Positions 1-5,429 of a stretch of DNA of 5,500 nt are shown here, one piece after another. The notes beneath the pieces are model-generated. The model did no database searches and was not told the origin of the DNA. It saw nothing but the letters and a program-made list of their open reading frames with translations. How positions within the stretch are numbered: position 1 is the stretch's first letter; each line of letters starts with the position of its first letter. The stretch spans positions 1 to 5,500 of the forward strand of contig JAFYWO010000139.1 of assembly GCA_017557925.1 (NCBI GenBank), written 5' to 3'. The translations under genes were made by a program, and so were the position numbers. Origin of the DNA: Alphaproteobacteria bacterium. Lineage in GTDB: Bacteria; Pseudomonadota; Alphaproteobacteria; RF32; CAG-239.

Positions 1-15
1 CTCATCCTGTCTATA

Positions 16-28
16 TTACTCAAAGTGC
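16..28 (-). promoter_or_regulatory. boxA-like antitermination element
   Basis: The minus strand reads GCACTTTGAGTAA, close to the CTTTGA/CTTTAA core of boxA sites, which bind NusB/S10 in rRNA leaders. It lies about 165 bases after the predicted transcription start and after a leader hairpin, the boxB-then-boxA order seen in rRNA leaders. The match is short and could be chance. Confidence 0.3.
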
Positions 29-128
29 TTATTTCTAGGTTCCTTGAATATATAAACATTATATAAAATTTGTATTCATATACTGCCTACATATCCTCTT
101 TATAGTCTTATTTACGATTTTTTATAAC

Positions 129-150
129 TCGTCATCCTCTCGGTGACGAC
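129..150 (-). other. Leader hairpin with GAGA loop
   Basis: On the minus strand TCGTCA-CC and GG-A-TGACGA form an eight-pair stem around a GAGA tetraloop, with one bulged A. It is not followed by a U run, so it is not an intrinsic terminator. It shares the 12 bases CCTCTCGGTGAC (plus strand, 136-147) with the two terminator hairpins at the right end of the window. Confidence 0.5.
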
Positions 151-200
151 CGCAACAGTCTGTCAAGATTTCTTCATCTCGTTCCCTGCCGGTGAAAGGG

Positions 201-229
201 TTTATATATCCACCTTTTACAGAAGTCAA
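201..229 (-). promoter_or_regulatory. Strong sigma-70-type promoter (TTGACT - 17 bp - TATAAA)
   Basis: Reading the minus strand, TTGACT (224-229) is followed by a 17-base spacer and TATAAA (201-206), so transcription would start near 193. Directly upstream, at 231-270, are unbroken A and T tracts of the kind that act as UP elements at rRNA promoters. The GC-rich start of the transcript and the leader hairpin support a stable-RNA promoter. It faces out of the window, so its gene is not seen. Confidence 0.75.
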
Positions 230-230
230 C

Positions 231-403
231 ACTTTTTTTTAAAAAAATTCATTTTTTTTTGAATATTTTTTTAATAAATCATTAAACCATTGTTTTTATG
301 CGATTTAAAATGTGTGGTCTTTTTATCATCTTATACACTATATTAAATAAATATATACACAGTCTTATATGTATTAGTTTTTTTAAGTTAAATTATGCTT
401 TTT
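231..403. other. AT-rich intergenic stretch with A/T tracts (UP-element-like), no gene
   Basis: This separates the end of the Hsp70-like gene from the leader promoter. It holds long A and T runs, densest at 231-270 just upstream of the promoter -35. I see no reading frame with a ribosome binding site. There is no convincing terminator for the Hsp70-like gene; the only hairpin is a weak AT-only stem of six pairs around 267-283. Confidence 0.5.
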
Positions 404-1678
404 TTATTTATATAATCTCATAGCATCATAAGATAAACCAGTTGCAACAGAAGAAAGTTTATTATCTTCAGAGATTCTTGCATTAGGAAACATATTTAAT
501 ATTGTATTCTTTATATATGGAATCTCTGTTGAACCTCCTGTTAATATAACAAGACCTATTGATTCTTTGTTTATTCCTGCACTTTTTATACATTCTTCTA
601 AAGAACAGGTTATCTTTTGAACGTTTTGCTTTATGGAATTTTCAAAATTATCTACCGCTAATGGTATTGTTGGCTTTTGAGACAAGAAATGTAATTGCGT
701 TGTTATTGTCTGTGATGTTGTGAGCAGAATCTTACTTTCTTCTACTTTATTTAATAATGTATGACCTAATTCTTTATCAGCTATTTCATATAGATTTATT
801 ACTTTATGCGGTTCGGCAGAGGAGTCGTATATTTCTTTAATATTTTTTCGCTCTTTATATGTATATAGTGAATTTATAGAACTCCATTCTGACAACATAA
901 CATAAGGTTGGTTTGGCACAGGCAAGATTCTGTTTGTATATGGATTTGGTTTTTGCAATGTTTCATAGCCTAAATAATGCATAAAGCATTTTAGTGATAA
1001 ATTTGCATCAAAATCATTTCCGCCGATTCTTATACCTGTATTTGCAAGAATGTCTTTTGCTCGGTCTTTTGCCGAATCTTTTTTTCCTAATCTTATTATA
1101 CTAAAATCTGATGTACCTCCTCCTATATCTATTACACAAGCCAACAATTCTTTTTCTAATTTTATCTCGTGAGTATATGCTGCGGCTATCGGCTCATATT
1201 GAAAAGATATATTTTTAAAGCCGGCAAGATGAGCTATTTTGCGCAAAACAGACTCGGCAATAACATCTTGCTCAGGCGCAAAGTCTTGAAAATGAACAGG
1301 ACGACCTAACACAACACTATCTAATTGGGTGTTTATTTGAGATTCTGCTTTTTGTTTTAGGTATTTTATAAAATGTAGAATTATATCTTCATAATCCATA
1401 TAGATATTGTTTACCTCTGTTTTTTGGTTCATTAAATCTGTTCCGAGAATCCTTTTCAGCGAGCGCATAAAACGACCTTCTTCTCCTTCAAAATACAAAG
1501 AAACAGCTTGGTGACCAAAGAACGGTTTATATGTATTATTTTCAGGAAAGAAGATTGCGGTTGGAATCGTGGTCTTATTGTTACCAAATGTTATAAGACT
1601 CGGTTTTTTATTATCTTCAACAACAGATATGGCTGAATTAGTGGTACCAAAATCTATTCCACAGTAGTTAGCAAACAT
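404..1678 (-). CDS. yegD: YegD-type Hsp70-family ATPase (chaperone-like, no substrate domain)
   Basis: This 424-residue actin/Hsp70-fold ATPase is presumably cytoplasmic. Visible motifs are phosphate-1 GIDFGTTNSA (7-16), a DnaK-like lysine in MRSLKRILG (K75), GRPVHF (125-130), connect-1 YEPIAAAY (161-168), phosphate-2 VIDIGGGTSDFS (182-193) and adenosine site ILTGGSTEIP (378-387). Length and the GRPv.F / FQYEPiAA pattern match E. coli YegD (about 450 residues) rather than DnaK (about 640): the peptide-binding domain is absent. The start at 1678 is chosen because AGGAGG lies four bases upstream. An in-frame ATG at 1732 only adds a lysine-rich tail made by translating that ribosome site (KKRGGN) and has no site of its own. 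The gene stands alone: no dnaJ or grpE is seen, and 302 bp separate it from the ATPase operon. Family substrates are not established. Hsp70 superfamily is certain; YegD subfamily is likely. Confidence 0.9.
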   Translation of the reverse strand: MFANYCGIDFGTTNSAISVVEDNKKPSLITFGNNKTTIPTAIFFPENNTYKPFFGHQAVSLYFEGEEGRFMRSLKRILGTDLMNQKTEVNNIYMDYEDIILHFIKYLKQKAESQINTQLDSVVLGRPVHFQDFAPEQDVIAESVLRKIAHLAGFKNISFQYEPIAAAYTHEIKLEKELLACVIDIGGGTSDFSIIRLGKKDSAKDRAKDILANTGIRIGGNDFDANLSLKCFMHYLGYETLQKPNPYTNRILPVPNQPYVMLSEWSSINSLYTYKERKNIKEIYDSSAEPHKVINLYEIADKELGHTLLNKVEESKILLTTSQTITTQLHFLSQKPTIPLAVDNFENSIKQNVQKITCSLEECIKSAGINKESIGLVILTGGSTEIPYIKNTILNMFPNARISEDNKLSSVATGLSYDAMRLYK

Positions 1679-1682
1679 ATTT

Positions 1683-1688
1683 CCTCCT
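1683..1688 (-). promoter_or_regulatory. Ribosome binding site deciding the Hsp70-like start
   Basis: The minus strand has a perfect AGGAGG four bases before the ATG at 1678. The upstream alternative ATG at 1732 is preceded by a sequence with no purine-rich site. Confidence 0.85.
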
Positions 1689-1814
1689 CTTTTTTTGCAA
1701 AACTTTGGTAGTTTACGAATATTTTTTAGCATTTCAAGAACTTATTGAAATCATTTTAAAATTTTAACCATTTTTTAAACATTTCACTTGAACGAATCCA
1801 TTTTTTGTGATATA

Positions 1815-1836
1815 TTCATCTTATAAATAAGAAGAA
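1815..1836. repeat. Imperfect inverted repeat, possible operator
   Basis: Arms TTCATCTTAT and ATAAGAAGAA are separated by two bases, with one mismatch in ten pairs. It lies about 140 bases upstream of the Hsp70-like start. Regulatory use is only a guess, since AT-rich inverted repeats arise easily by chance. Confidence 0.3.
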
Positions 1837-1874
1837 TAGAATCCTAAAAATATAGACCTTAACAAACCAACTCT

Positions 1875-1897
1875 CCACTGTTGTTGTGCAACAGTGG
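1875..1897. terminator. Stable hairpin, possible terminator after the ATPase operon
   Basis: CCACTGTTG and CAACAGTGG form nine perfect pairs around a five-base loop. It lies about 85 bases after the stop of the downstream ATPase. Read on the minus strand, the following bases are only moderately U-rich (GGTTTGTT after eight bases). Read on the plus strand it is followed by TTTCACTTTTTG, a better U tract, but no plus-strand gene precedes it. It may be a weak terminator or an mRNA 3' stabiliser. Confidence 0.45.
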
Positions 1898-1950
1898 TTT
1901 CACTTTTTGTAAAAAGATAAAACTATTTGTTTGGCATATAGAAACGTATA

Positions 1951-1968
1951 TTTATTTTATAAAATAAA
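1951..1968. repeat. Perfect 18-bp AT palindrome
   Basis: TTTATTTTATAAAATAAA is identical on both strands and sits 13 bases after the stop codon of the downstream ATPase gene. It could be a protein-binding site or a weak mRNA 3' hairpin. Being all A and T, it may be chance. Confidence 0.4.
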
Positions 1969-1969
1969 A

Positions 1970-1980
1970 TTTAGCGGTTT
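1970..1980. repeat. 11-bp repeat TTTAGCGGTTT, copy after the ATPase operon
   Basis: The identical 11 bases occur at 4207-4217, inside the putative promoter of the operon. The two copies are in the same orientation and bracket the two ATPase genes exactly, touching the stop codon on this side. Confidence 0.4.
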
Positions 1981-3072
1981 TTATTGAGAATCAAAAAGAG
2001 GTAGCCCTTTTTCCATTCTTGTCTTTTGTTGCTCCATAAGTGTTGCTATGTTTAGTTTACCGCTACGCAACATTGTTCTTACAGGACAACCGCTTACAAC
2101 ACTCGGATTTGCAAACAAAGCCTCTGTTCTTAATCGCTTTGGTGTTCCTATCAAATTTTGGTGTATACAAGCAAGCAAACCATTTGCTAACAACTCGTAA
2201 GCCATATCTTCACTTATTCCGCTTGATGCGGCATACTTTGCTAAAGCATTTATACCATCTCCGACATTGTTTGCGTGTATAGTGGAAAACACTAAGTGTC
2301 CTGAAGTAGCTGCACGGAGAAGTTCTTCTGCAGCCTCCGGAGAACGAATCTCTCCTAAATATATATAACGAGGTTTTGAACGCAGAGCAGATTTTATACC
2401 TTCTTCCCATTTACCATTCGGAGGTGTTGTTTGTTTACATAATCCTAAATCACCATATACTGTTTTATATACTCCATCTAAAGGCATTTCTATTGGATCT
2501 TCAATGGTGAAAGCATATCCTCCCTCTGTTTGTAAATATTTTTTTATAAGTGATGCAATGGTTGTGCTTTTACCGGTTCCGGTTGCTCCTGCTATCAATA
2601 TCAGACCGCTTTTATTAGCAAGTGTCAAAAGTTGTCTGTACACACCTTTTGGGAGTCCTAATTGTTCTAAATTGGGAACAGATGTCGGCATTTTTCGGGC
2701 ACAATATTGTTCGCCTTCTAAAGCAACAGTTCTCTCTATACGGTAATAATATTCTTTAAAATATACGGAGTAGCTGGAATTATGACCATCATATCCTGAA
2801 ATAACTTCGTTTATAAAATCTTCCAAGTCTATAAAGTTTGCTACTTTTAAACCGCTGCTGCTTTTACCGCTCCACATAAAACAAGTTTTGTTTGGTGTTA
2901 TATATAGGTCAGAAAATTTTACATCATTTATATATTGAGGATTATTGTTTTCTACTTTATTAGCAAGCGGATTTGCTTCTTTTTTTAGAAGCTCTGCGCT
3001 ACTCATAACACCCTGTTTTGAAGCATTTGAGTGTGATTGTATTGTTTTTTTATCCTCGTTTGATGTATCCAT
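1981..3072 (-). CDS. PilT/DotB/VirB11-type secretion ATPase, catalytically complete copy
   Basis: This 363-residue hexameric-motor-type ATPase of the GspE/PilT superfamily would power pilus retraction or type IV secretion at the cytoplasmic membrane face. Motifs are Walker A GATGTGKST (162-170, K168), Asp box TIEDPIE (189-195), Walker B IYLGEIR (237-243, E241) and His box SGHLVFSTIHAN (257-268, H266). The C-terminal region with VRTMLRSGK (331-339) recalls the PilT C-terminus (RNLIREGK). About 50 hydrophilic residues precede the conserved N-terminal domain and include MSSAELLKKEA (23-33), shared with its neighbour. There is no transmembrane segment. The start is supported by AAGGTG five bases upstream. 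The gene follows its paralogue by 18 bp, so the two are co-transcribed. No other pilus or secretion gene is in view, so PilT, DotB and plasmid TraJ subfamilies cannot be separated. Confidence 0.85.
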   Translation of the reverse strand: MDTSNEDKKTIQSHSNASKQGVMSSAELLKKEANPLANKVENNNPQYINDVKFSDLYITPNKTCFMWSGKSSSGLKVANFIDLEDFINEVISGYDGHNSSYSVYFKEYYYRIERTVALEGEQYCARKMPTSVPNLEQLGLPKGVYRQLLTLANKSGLILIAGATGTGKSTTIASLIKKYLQTEGGYAFTIEDPIEMPLDGVYKTVYGDLGLCKQTTPPNGKWEEGIKSALRSKPRYIYLGEIRSPEAAEELLRAATSGHLVFSTIHANNVGDGINALAKYAASSGISEDMAYELLANGLLACIHQNLIGTPKRLRTEALFANPSVVSGCPVRTMLRSGKLNIATLMEQQKTRMEKGLPLFDSQ

Positions 3073-3090
3073 TTTTCACCTTTTATTTTA

Positions 3091-4167
3091 TTAAAATAAT
3101 GGTTGACCTCTTTCCATTTTTCCTTTTTGTTGTTCCATTTGTGTTGTTGCATTGATATTACCTGAACGCAACATACCACGGACTTGGCAACCAGCACTTA
3201 AATCAGGATTTGCGAATAAACATTCTGCACGAATATGTTTAGGTGTTCCTACTAATTCTTGGTAGATACAAGCAAGCAAGCCATTTGCCAATAAGTTATA
3301 CCCCATATCTTCTCCAACACTGGAAGTTGTAATGTAACGAGCCAAAATTTTTAGAGCATCATTTATTCCGTTTGCTTTTATTGAGGCTATAACAAGATGA
3401 CCTGATGTTGAAATTTTAAGAACTTCCTCTGCAACTTCAGAAGAATCTATTTCGTTTAAATAAATATAACGAGGTTTTGAACGCAAAACGTGTTTTAAGC
3501 CTTTTAATTTATCCTTATTTTCAGGTGTTGTTTGTTTACATATACCCAAATCGCCTTTTACTGTTTTGTAGACTCCGTCTAAAGGTAATTCTACAGGATC
3601 TTCTACGGTTAAAGCATAACCTCCTTCTAATTGCAGATATTTTTTTAAGAGTGAGGCCATTGTAGTTGTTTTTCCTGAACCGGAAGAACCGGCTACTAAA
3701 ATAAGACCGGATTTATCTCCTAAAGATTGAAGCATTTTACTTACACTCAATGTGTAACCCAACTTTTCTACATCAGGAATGGAAACAGGCATTCTGGAAA
3801 TACAAAATTGTAACCCTGTTATGGTTTGTATAACTTCTACTTGATAATTACGTCCTTTATAATCTACGGAATAGCTTAAATCTTGTTTATTAAAAGCCTC
3901 TACTATTGTTCTGGCAAAATCCGGGAGGTCAATATATTTTGCAATTTTTAGTCCTGATGCGCTTATTCCGCTTTTAGTATAACAAACTTTTTCAGGTGTA
4001 ATATACAATTTAGTAAATTTTGCATCATTTATCATTTGTGGTCCTGTATCTGCACCTTTGTTTGATGCTTCCCTCTTTAAGAGGGCAGCACTACTCATTA
4101 CCATCGGTTTTACCGGAGCAGATGTTGTTTCTTTTGCTGATTGTTGTTCAGGGGTTTGTTTATCCAT
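3091..4167 (-). CDS. PilT/DotB-type ATPase paralogue with altered catalytic motifs
   Basis: This 358-residue protein aligns without gaps to the next gene over the ATPase core, with well over half the residues identical by eye. Kept are Walker A GSSGSGKTT (160-168, K166), Asp box TVEDPVE (187-193) and the Walker B glutamate E239. Changed are Walker B GEIR to NEID (238-241) and the His box, where the histidine of STIHAN is lysine (ASIKAN, 261-266, K264). ATP binding is likely retained; turnover may be reduced or differ. The N-terminal tail again carries an MSSA.LLK.EA motif (24-34). I start at ATG 4167, which has AAGGTG six bases upstream and matches the neighbour's MD start; a GTG at 4176 would overlap that ribosome site. 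First gene of the operon, it may be a regulatory subunit of a mixed ring. Confidence 0.83.
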   Translation of the reverse strand: MDKQTPEQQSAKETTSAPVKPMVMSSAALLKREASNKGADTGPQMINDAKFTKLYITPEKVCYTKSGISASGLKIAKYIDLPDFARTIVEAFNKQDLSYSVDYKGRNYQVEVIQTITGLQFCISRMPVSIPDVEKLGYTLSVSKMLQSLGDKSGLILVAGSSGSGKTTTMASLLKKYLQLEGGYALTVEDPVELPLDGVYKTVKGDLGICKQTTPENKDKLKGLKHVLRSKPRYIYLNEIDSSEVAEEVLKISTSGHLVIASIKANGINDALKILARYITTSSVGEDMGYNLLANGLLACIYQELVGTPKHIRAECLFANPDLSAGCQVRGMLRSGNINATTQMEQQKGKMERGQPLF

Positions 4168-4192
4168 TATCCTCACCTTTTAAAAAAATTGT

Positions 4193-4221
4193 TTTATACA
4201 TTGTAGTTTAGCGGTTTCTAA
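4193..4221 (-). promoter_or_regulatory. Putative promoter of the ATPase operon
   Basis: Reading the minus strand, TATAAA (4193-4198) lies 17 bases after TTAGAA (4216-4221), a weak -35. The -10 is good, and the site is correctly placed between the upstream terminator and the ribosome site of the first ATPase gene. The spacer contains the 11-bp repeat shared with the end of the operon, and a small GTTAA-TAT-TTAAC inverted repeat lies just upstream at 4228-4240. A weak -35 with nearby repeats would suit an activated promoter, but this is inference. Confidence 0.45.
4207..4217. repeat. 11-bp repeat TTTAGCGGTTT, copy in the ATPase promoter
   Basis: This is identical to 1970-1980. It overlaps the spacer and -35 of the putative promoter. 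No third copy is present between the two ATPase genes. Confidence 0.4.
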
Positions 4222-4242
4222 AAAATAGTTAATATTTAACAC

Positions 4243-4275
4243 AAAAAAACAGCTCAAAGTATACACTTGAGCTGT
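4243..4275 (-). terminator. Intrinsic terminator of the 244-residue gene
   Basis: On the minus strand ACAGCTCAA and TTGAGCTGT form nine perfect pairs, followed directly by a run of seven U. It begins eight bases after the stop codon at 4284. The plus strand also ends in a T run, so it could act both ways. It separates the upstream gene from the ATPase operon. Confidence 0.9.
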
Positions 4276-4283
4276 CTTTTTGT

Positions 4284-5018
4284 TTAATCAGCAACCATTA
4301 TAGAATATTTTTTTAAAAAGGTTTGCTTTAGCTGATATTCTTCAGGAAGAAGTGGCGATAGTGCCAACGGAATCATCATAACTTCTGAACATAAGAAGTC
4401 TTCACTTTTAGGGGAAGATATATTGATGTTATGTTCAAAAACATCATCAGTAAGACACTTGGCAAAAACCATTGCATACGACACTTGGTTTACACTAAAA
4501 CCTATTTCTTGAAGAATTTTATGCATACGCAGGTATTTGTTCACATCAAACTTTTTCAAGTTTTCATCAAAATTGCCGATTTTACCGCAGTGAAGATAAA
4601 TTTTATACGCAAGAAAAATAGCCGTTATTTCATAAAACTCACACTCAACACGAAAATTCGGTATAAAATTTCTAAGCATCAATATACGATGTTGCAAAAT
4701 TTTAGGAAGTAACGAATATAATTTTTCTATATACGGAACTTGTTTTATAAATCTATCTATTCTGTATTGTTTTTGATTCTTTTTCCAAATTTGATGTCGT
4801 CTTTCCAATTCTGTGTCCGAATGAAAGTAAATACTCTTTCCTTCTTTGTCTACACCTCTTATTTGTGAGCCTAGTCTTGTATGTAAAAAGAGTTTATCAC
4901 CTACTTTGGGTTTGTAGTCTTTAATATCTTCTTTAAGCATAGAAAAAATAACACCATCTTCAGATTCAATGAAAAAGTGATCTGAAAGTTCACTAACGTT
5001 TTTTACAATAATATTCAT
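4284..5018 (-). CDS. Unrecognised 244-residue protein, possibly phage-related
   Basis: I do not recognise a function. The first 65 residues are probably a small beta-rich domain (YKPKVGDKLFLHT, 35-47; IRGVDKEGKSIYF, 53-65). A charged linker with HQIW (75-78) leads to a helical part with LPKILQHRI (104-112) and PNFRVECEFYE (120-130). From memory, that order of pieces (beta domain, HQ.W, LP..lQ.RI..fR...P.FR.eye.yE) resembles hypothetical proteins of phages and prophages; I cannot verify this. No signal peptide or transmembrane helix is visible. The ATG at 5018 has no good ribosome site, but a promoter lies 42 bases upstream and a terminator follows directly, so it is a single-gene unit. Coding-like composition over the whole length makes it a real gene; the function is unknown. 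Confidence 0.75.
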   Translation of the reverse strand: MNIIVKNVSELSDHFFIESEDGVIFSMLKEDIKDYKPKVGDKLFLHTRLGSQIRGVDKEGKSIYFHSDTELERRHQIWKKNQKQYRIDRFIKQVPYIEKLYSLLPKILQHRILMLRNFIPNFRVECEFYEITAIFLAYKIYLHCGKIGNFDENLKKFDVNKYLRMHKILQEIGFSVNQVSYAMVFAKCLTDDVFEHNINISSPKSEDFLCSEVMMIPLALSPLLPEEYQLKQTFLKKYSIMVAD

Positions 5019-5059
5019 ATCATAAAGTTTTAATGTTAATAATTATTTTGTTTGCGTGG

Positions 5060-5088
5060 TTGTTAGCATAATAAATTAGTGTTGTCAA
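5060..5088 (-). promoter_or_regulatory. Promoter of the 244-residue gene (TTGACA - 17 bp - TAACAA)
   Basis: The minus strand has a perfect -35 TTGACA (5083-5088), a 17-base spacer ending in TGC, and TAACAA (5060-5065). The TG one base before the -10 makes it an extended -10 promoter. Predicted start is near 5053, leaving about 35 bases of leader before the ATG. Confidence 0.65.
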
Positions 5089-5138
5089 ATTTTTAATAAG
5101 AAAAGAAAAAACTGATTATGTTAAATATATAAAGCTAG

Positions 5139-5252
5139 AAAAATGCAAATAGGTTAGTTAGAAGCAAAGTTGATTTTGAAAAAAAGATATTAGAATTTAT
5201 AAAAAATGGATTACCACGTCTTTTTGCCCCTCATAATAAAATGATTGTTTAA
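5139..5252 (+). pseudogene. Possible 3' remnant of a lost plus-strand gene
   Basis: A plus-strand frame open from 5139 to a TAA at 5250-5252 encodes 37 residues, including VDFEKKILEFIKNGLPRLF. This has the charge pattern of an amphipathic helix and reads like the tail of a real protein. There is no start codon with a ribosome site: an in-frame TAG at 5136 closes it upstream, and the only nearby ATG is in another frame. It would be the only plus-strand coding trace in the window and lies beside the tRNA-linked repeat, where mobile-element genes often sit. Chance openness of 37 codons is possible. I cannot assign a family. Confidence 0.25.
5176..5203 (+). promoter_or_regulatory. Possible plus-strand promoter facing the structured element
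   Basis: TTGAAA (5176-5181), a 16-base spacer and TATAAA (5198-5203) would start transcription near 5210, about 80 bases before the structured segment. AT-rich DNA gives such matches by chance, and this one overlaps the coding-like remnant, so it is only a candidate. Confidence 0.25.
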
Positions 5253-5253
5253 T

Positions 5254-5306
5254 ATGAAAAAGGCCACCTCTCGGTGACCTTGGAGATAGGAGCGGGTGAA
5301 GGGATT
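5254..5306. repeat. Direct repeat copy 1: terminator plus tRNA-Gly 3' fragment
   Basis: These 53 bases match 5430-5482 at a constant offset of 176 bp. The first 28 bases are identical, the next nine are partly diverged (four mismatches), and the last 16 are identical. On the minus strand this gives the terminal acceptor and T-stem bases of tRNA-Gly, with CCA changed to CCT, then the terminator. Identity stops abruptly at 5307, inside the T loop, so this is a fragment and not a second tRNA. Confidence 0.85.
5257..5281 (-). terminator. Intrinsic terminator, duplicated copy
   Basis: On the minus strand AAGGTCACC and GGTGGCCTT pair nine times (one G-U) around a GAGA loop, followed by five U. It is identical to the terminator at 5433-5457. 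On the plus strand the G-U becomes a C-A mismatch, and here no T run follows, so it should work only leftward. Confidence 0.8.
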
Positions 5307-5422
5307 GATTCTCGCTTCGCTCTATCGCACAGGCGCTCATAGGCTTTTAGCCTACCGCCATACTACCGTCTGGCTTTCGCTGGTAGTCGAACCCTCTCTC
5401 CGGGTTCAAATCCCGCACCCTC
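5290..5422. ncRNA. GC-rich multi-armed structured element of unknown class
   Basis: This segment is about 55% GC at its left end, well above its surroundings. Its ends form an imperfect inverted repeat: 5290-5308 pairs with 5406-5422 in blocks of 3, 4, 6 and 2 pairs. Inside, 5332-5335 pairs with 5356-5359, enclosing a six-pair hairpin (5340-5345 with 5349-5354, loop TTT), and 5362-5367 pairs with 5382-5387. GAACCC (5389-5394) and GGGTTC (5402-5407) can form a competing stem. The right end looks like a tRNA T arm with CCA on the plus strand (GGGTTCAAATCCC, CCA at 5427-5429), but the acceptor spacing is two bases too long. No open frame fits. It could be a small RNA, a palindromic mobile repeat or a decayed tRNA array; the strand is undecided. 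Confidence 0.5.
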
Positions 5423-5429
5423 TTTACCA

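Larger units (their letters stand above)
1..193 (-). ncRNA. Structured leader of a stable-RNA (probably rRNA) operon, continuing past the left edge
   Basis: This is the transcribed region downstream of the strong promoter at 201-229, read leftward. Its first 70 bases are much richer in G and C than the surroundings. It contains a hairpin at 129-150, where TCGTCA pairs with TGACGA and an inner CC/GG closes a GAGA loop with one bulged A. Further on, at 16-28, the minus strand reads GCACTTTGAGTAA, which resembles a boxA antitermination site. No open reading frame fits. From memory, the start of this leader resembles leaders before 16S rRNA genes in Alphaproteobacteria, so a 16S gene may begin just beyond position 1. 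That identity is inference; a tRNA operon leader is the main alternative. Confidence 0.5.
1679..1980. other. Non-coding gap between the ATPase operon and the Hsp70-like gene
   Basis: About 300 bp, very AT-rich. It contains, in transcription order, a perfect 18-bp palindrome (1951-1968), a GC-containing hairpin (1875-1897), a near-perfect inverted repeat with 10-base arms (1815-1836, one mismatch) and the ribosome site of the next gene. No consensus promoter stands out. CTTGAA near 1732-1738 could be a -35 for a general or heat-shock sigma factor, but I find no matching -10. Confidence 0.5.

Noticed and set aside
1679..1732. Upstream start giving the Hsp70-like protein 18 extra residues
   Set aside because: The extra residues translate a strong ribosome site, and the upstream ATG has no site of its own.
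1875..1897. Confident terminator for the ATPase operon
   Set aside because: The stem is strong, but the U tract on the operon's strand is poor, so it is listed only as possible.
2040..2746. Plus-strand frames opposite the ATPase gene
   Set aside because: They are shadows of the minus-strand coding frame, with no ribosome sites and no domain-like sequence. The same applies to plus frames within 3477-4712 and minus frames at 2210-2410 and 3003-3197.
4168..4176. GTG start for the first ATPase gene
   Set aside because: It overlaps the AAGGTG ribosome site that serves the ATG at 4167; the neighbouring paralogue begins at the matching position.
5288..5362. Second minus-strand tRNA-Gly
   Set aside because: Similarity stops in the T loop, the T stem no longer pairs, the CCA is CCT and no tRNA body follows.
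5400..5429. Complete plus-strand tRNA ending in CCA
   Set aside because: The T arm and CCA look right, but the acceptor spacing is two bases too long, the outer T-stem pair does not form, and no matching 5' acceptor, D arm or anticodon arm exists upstream.
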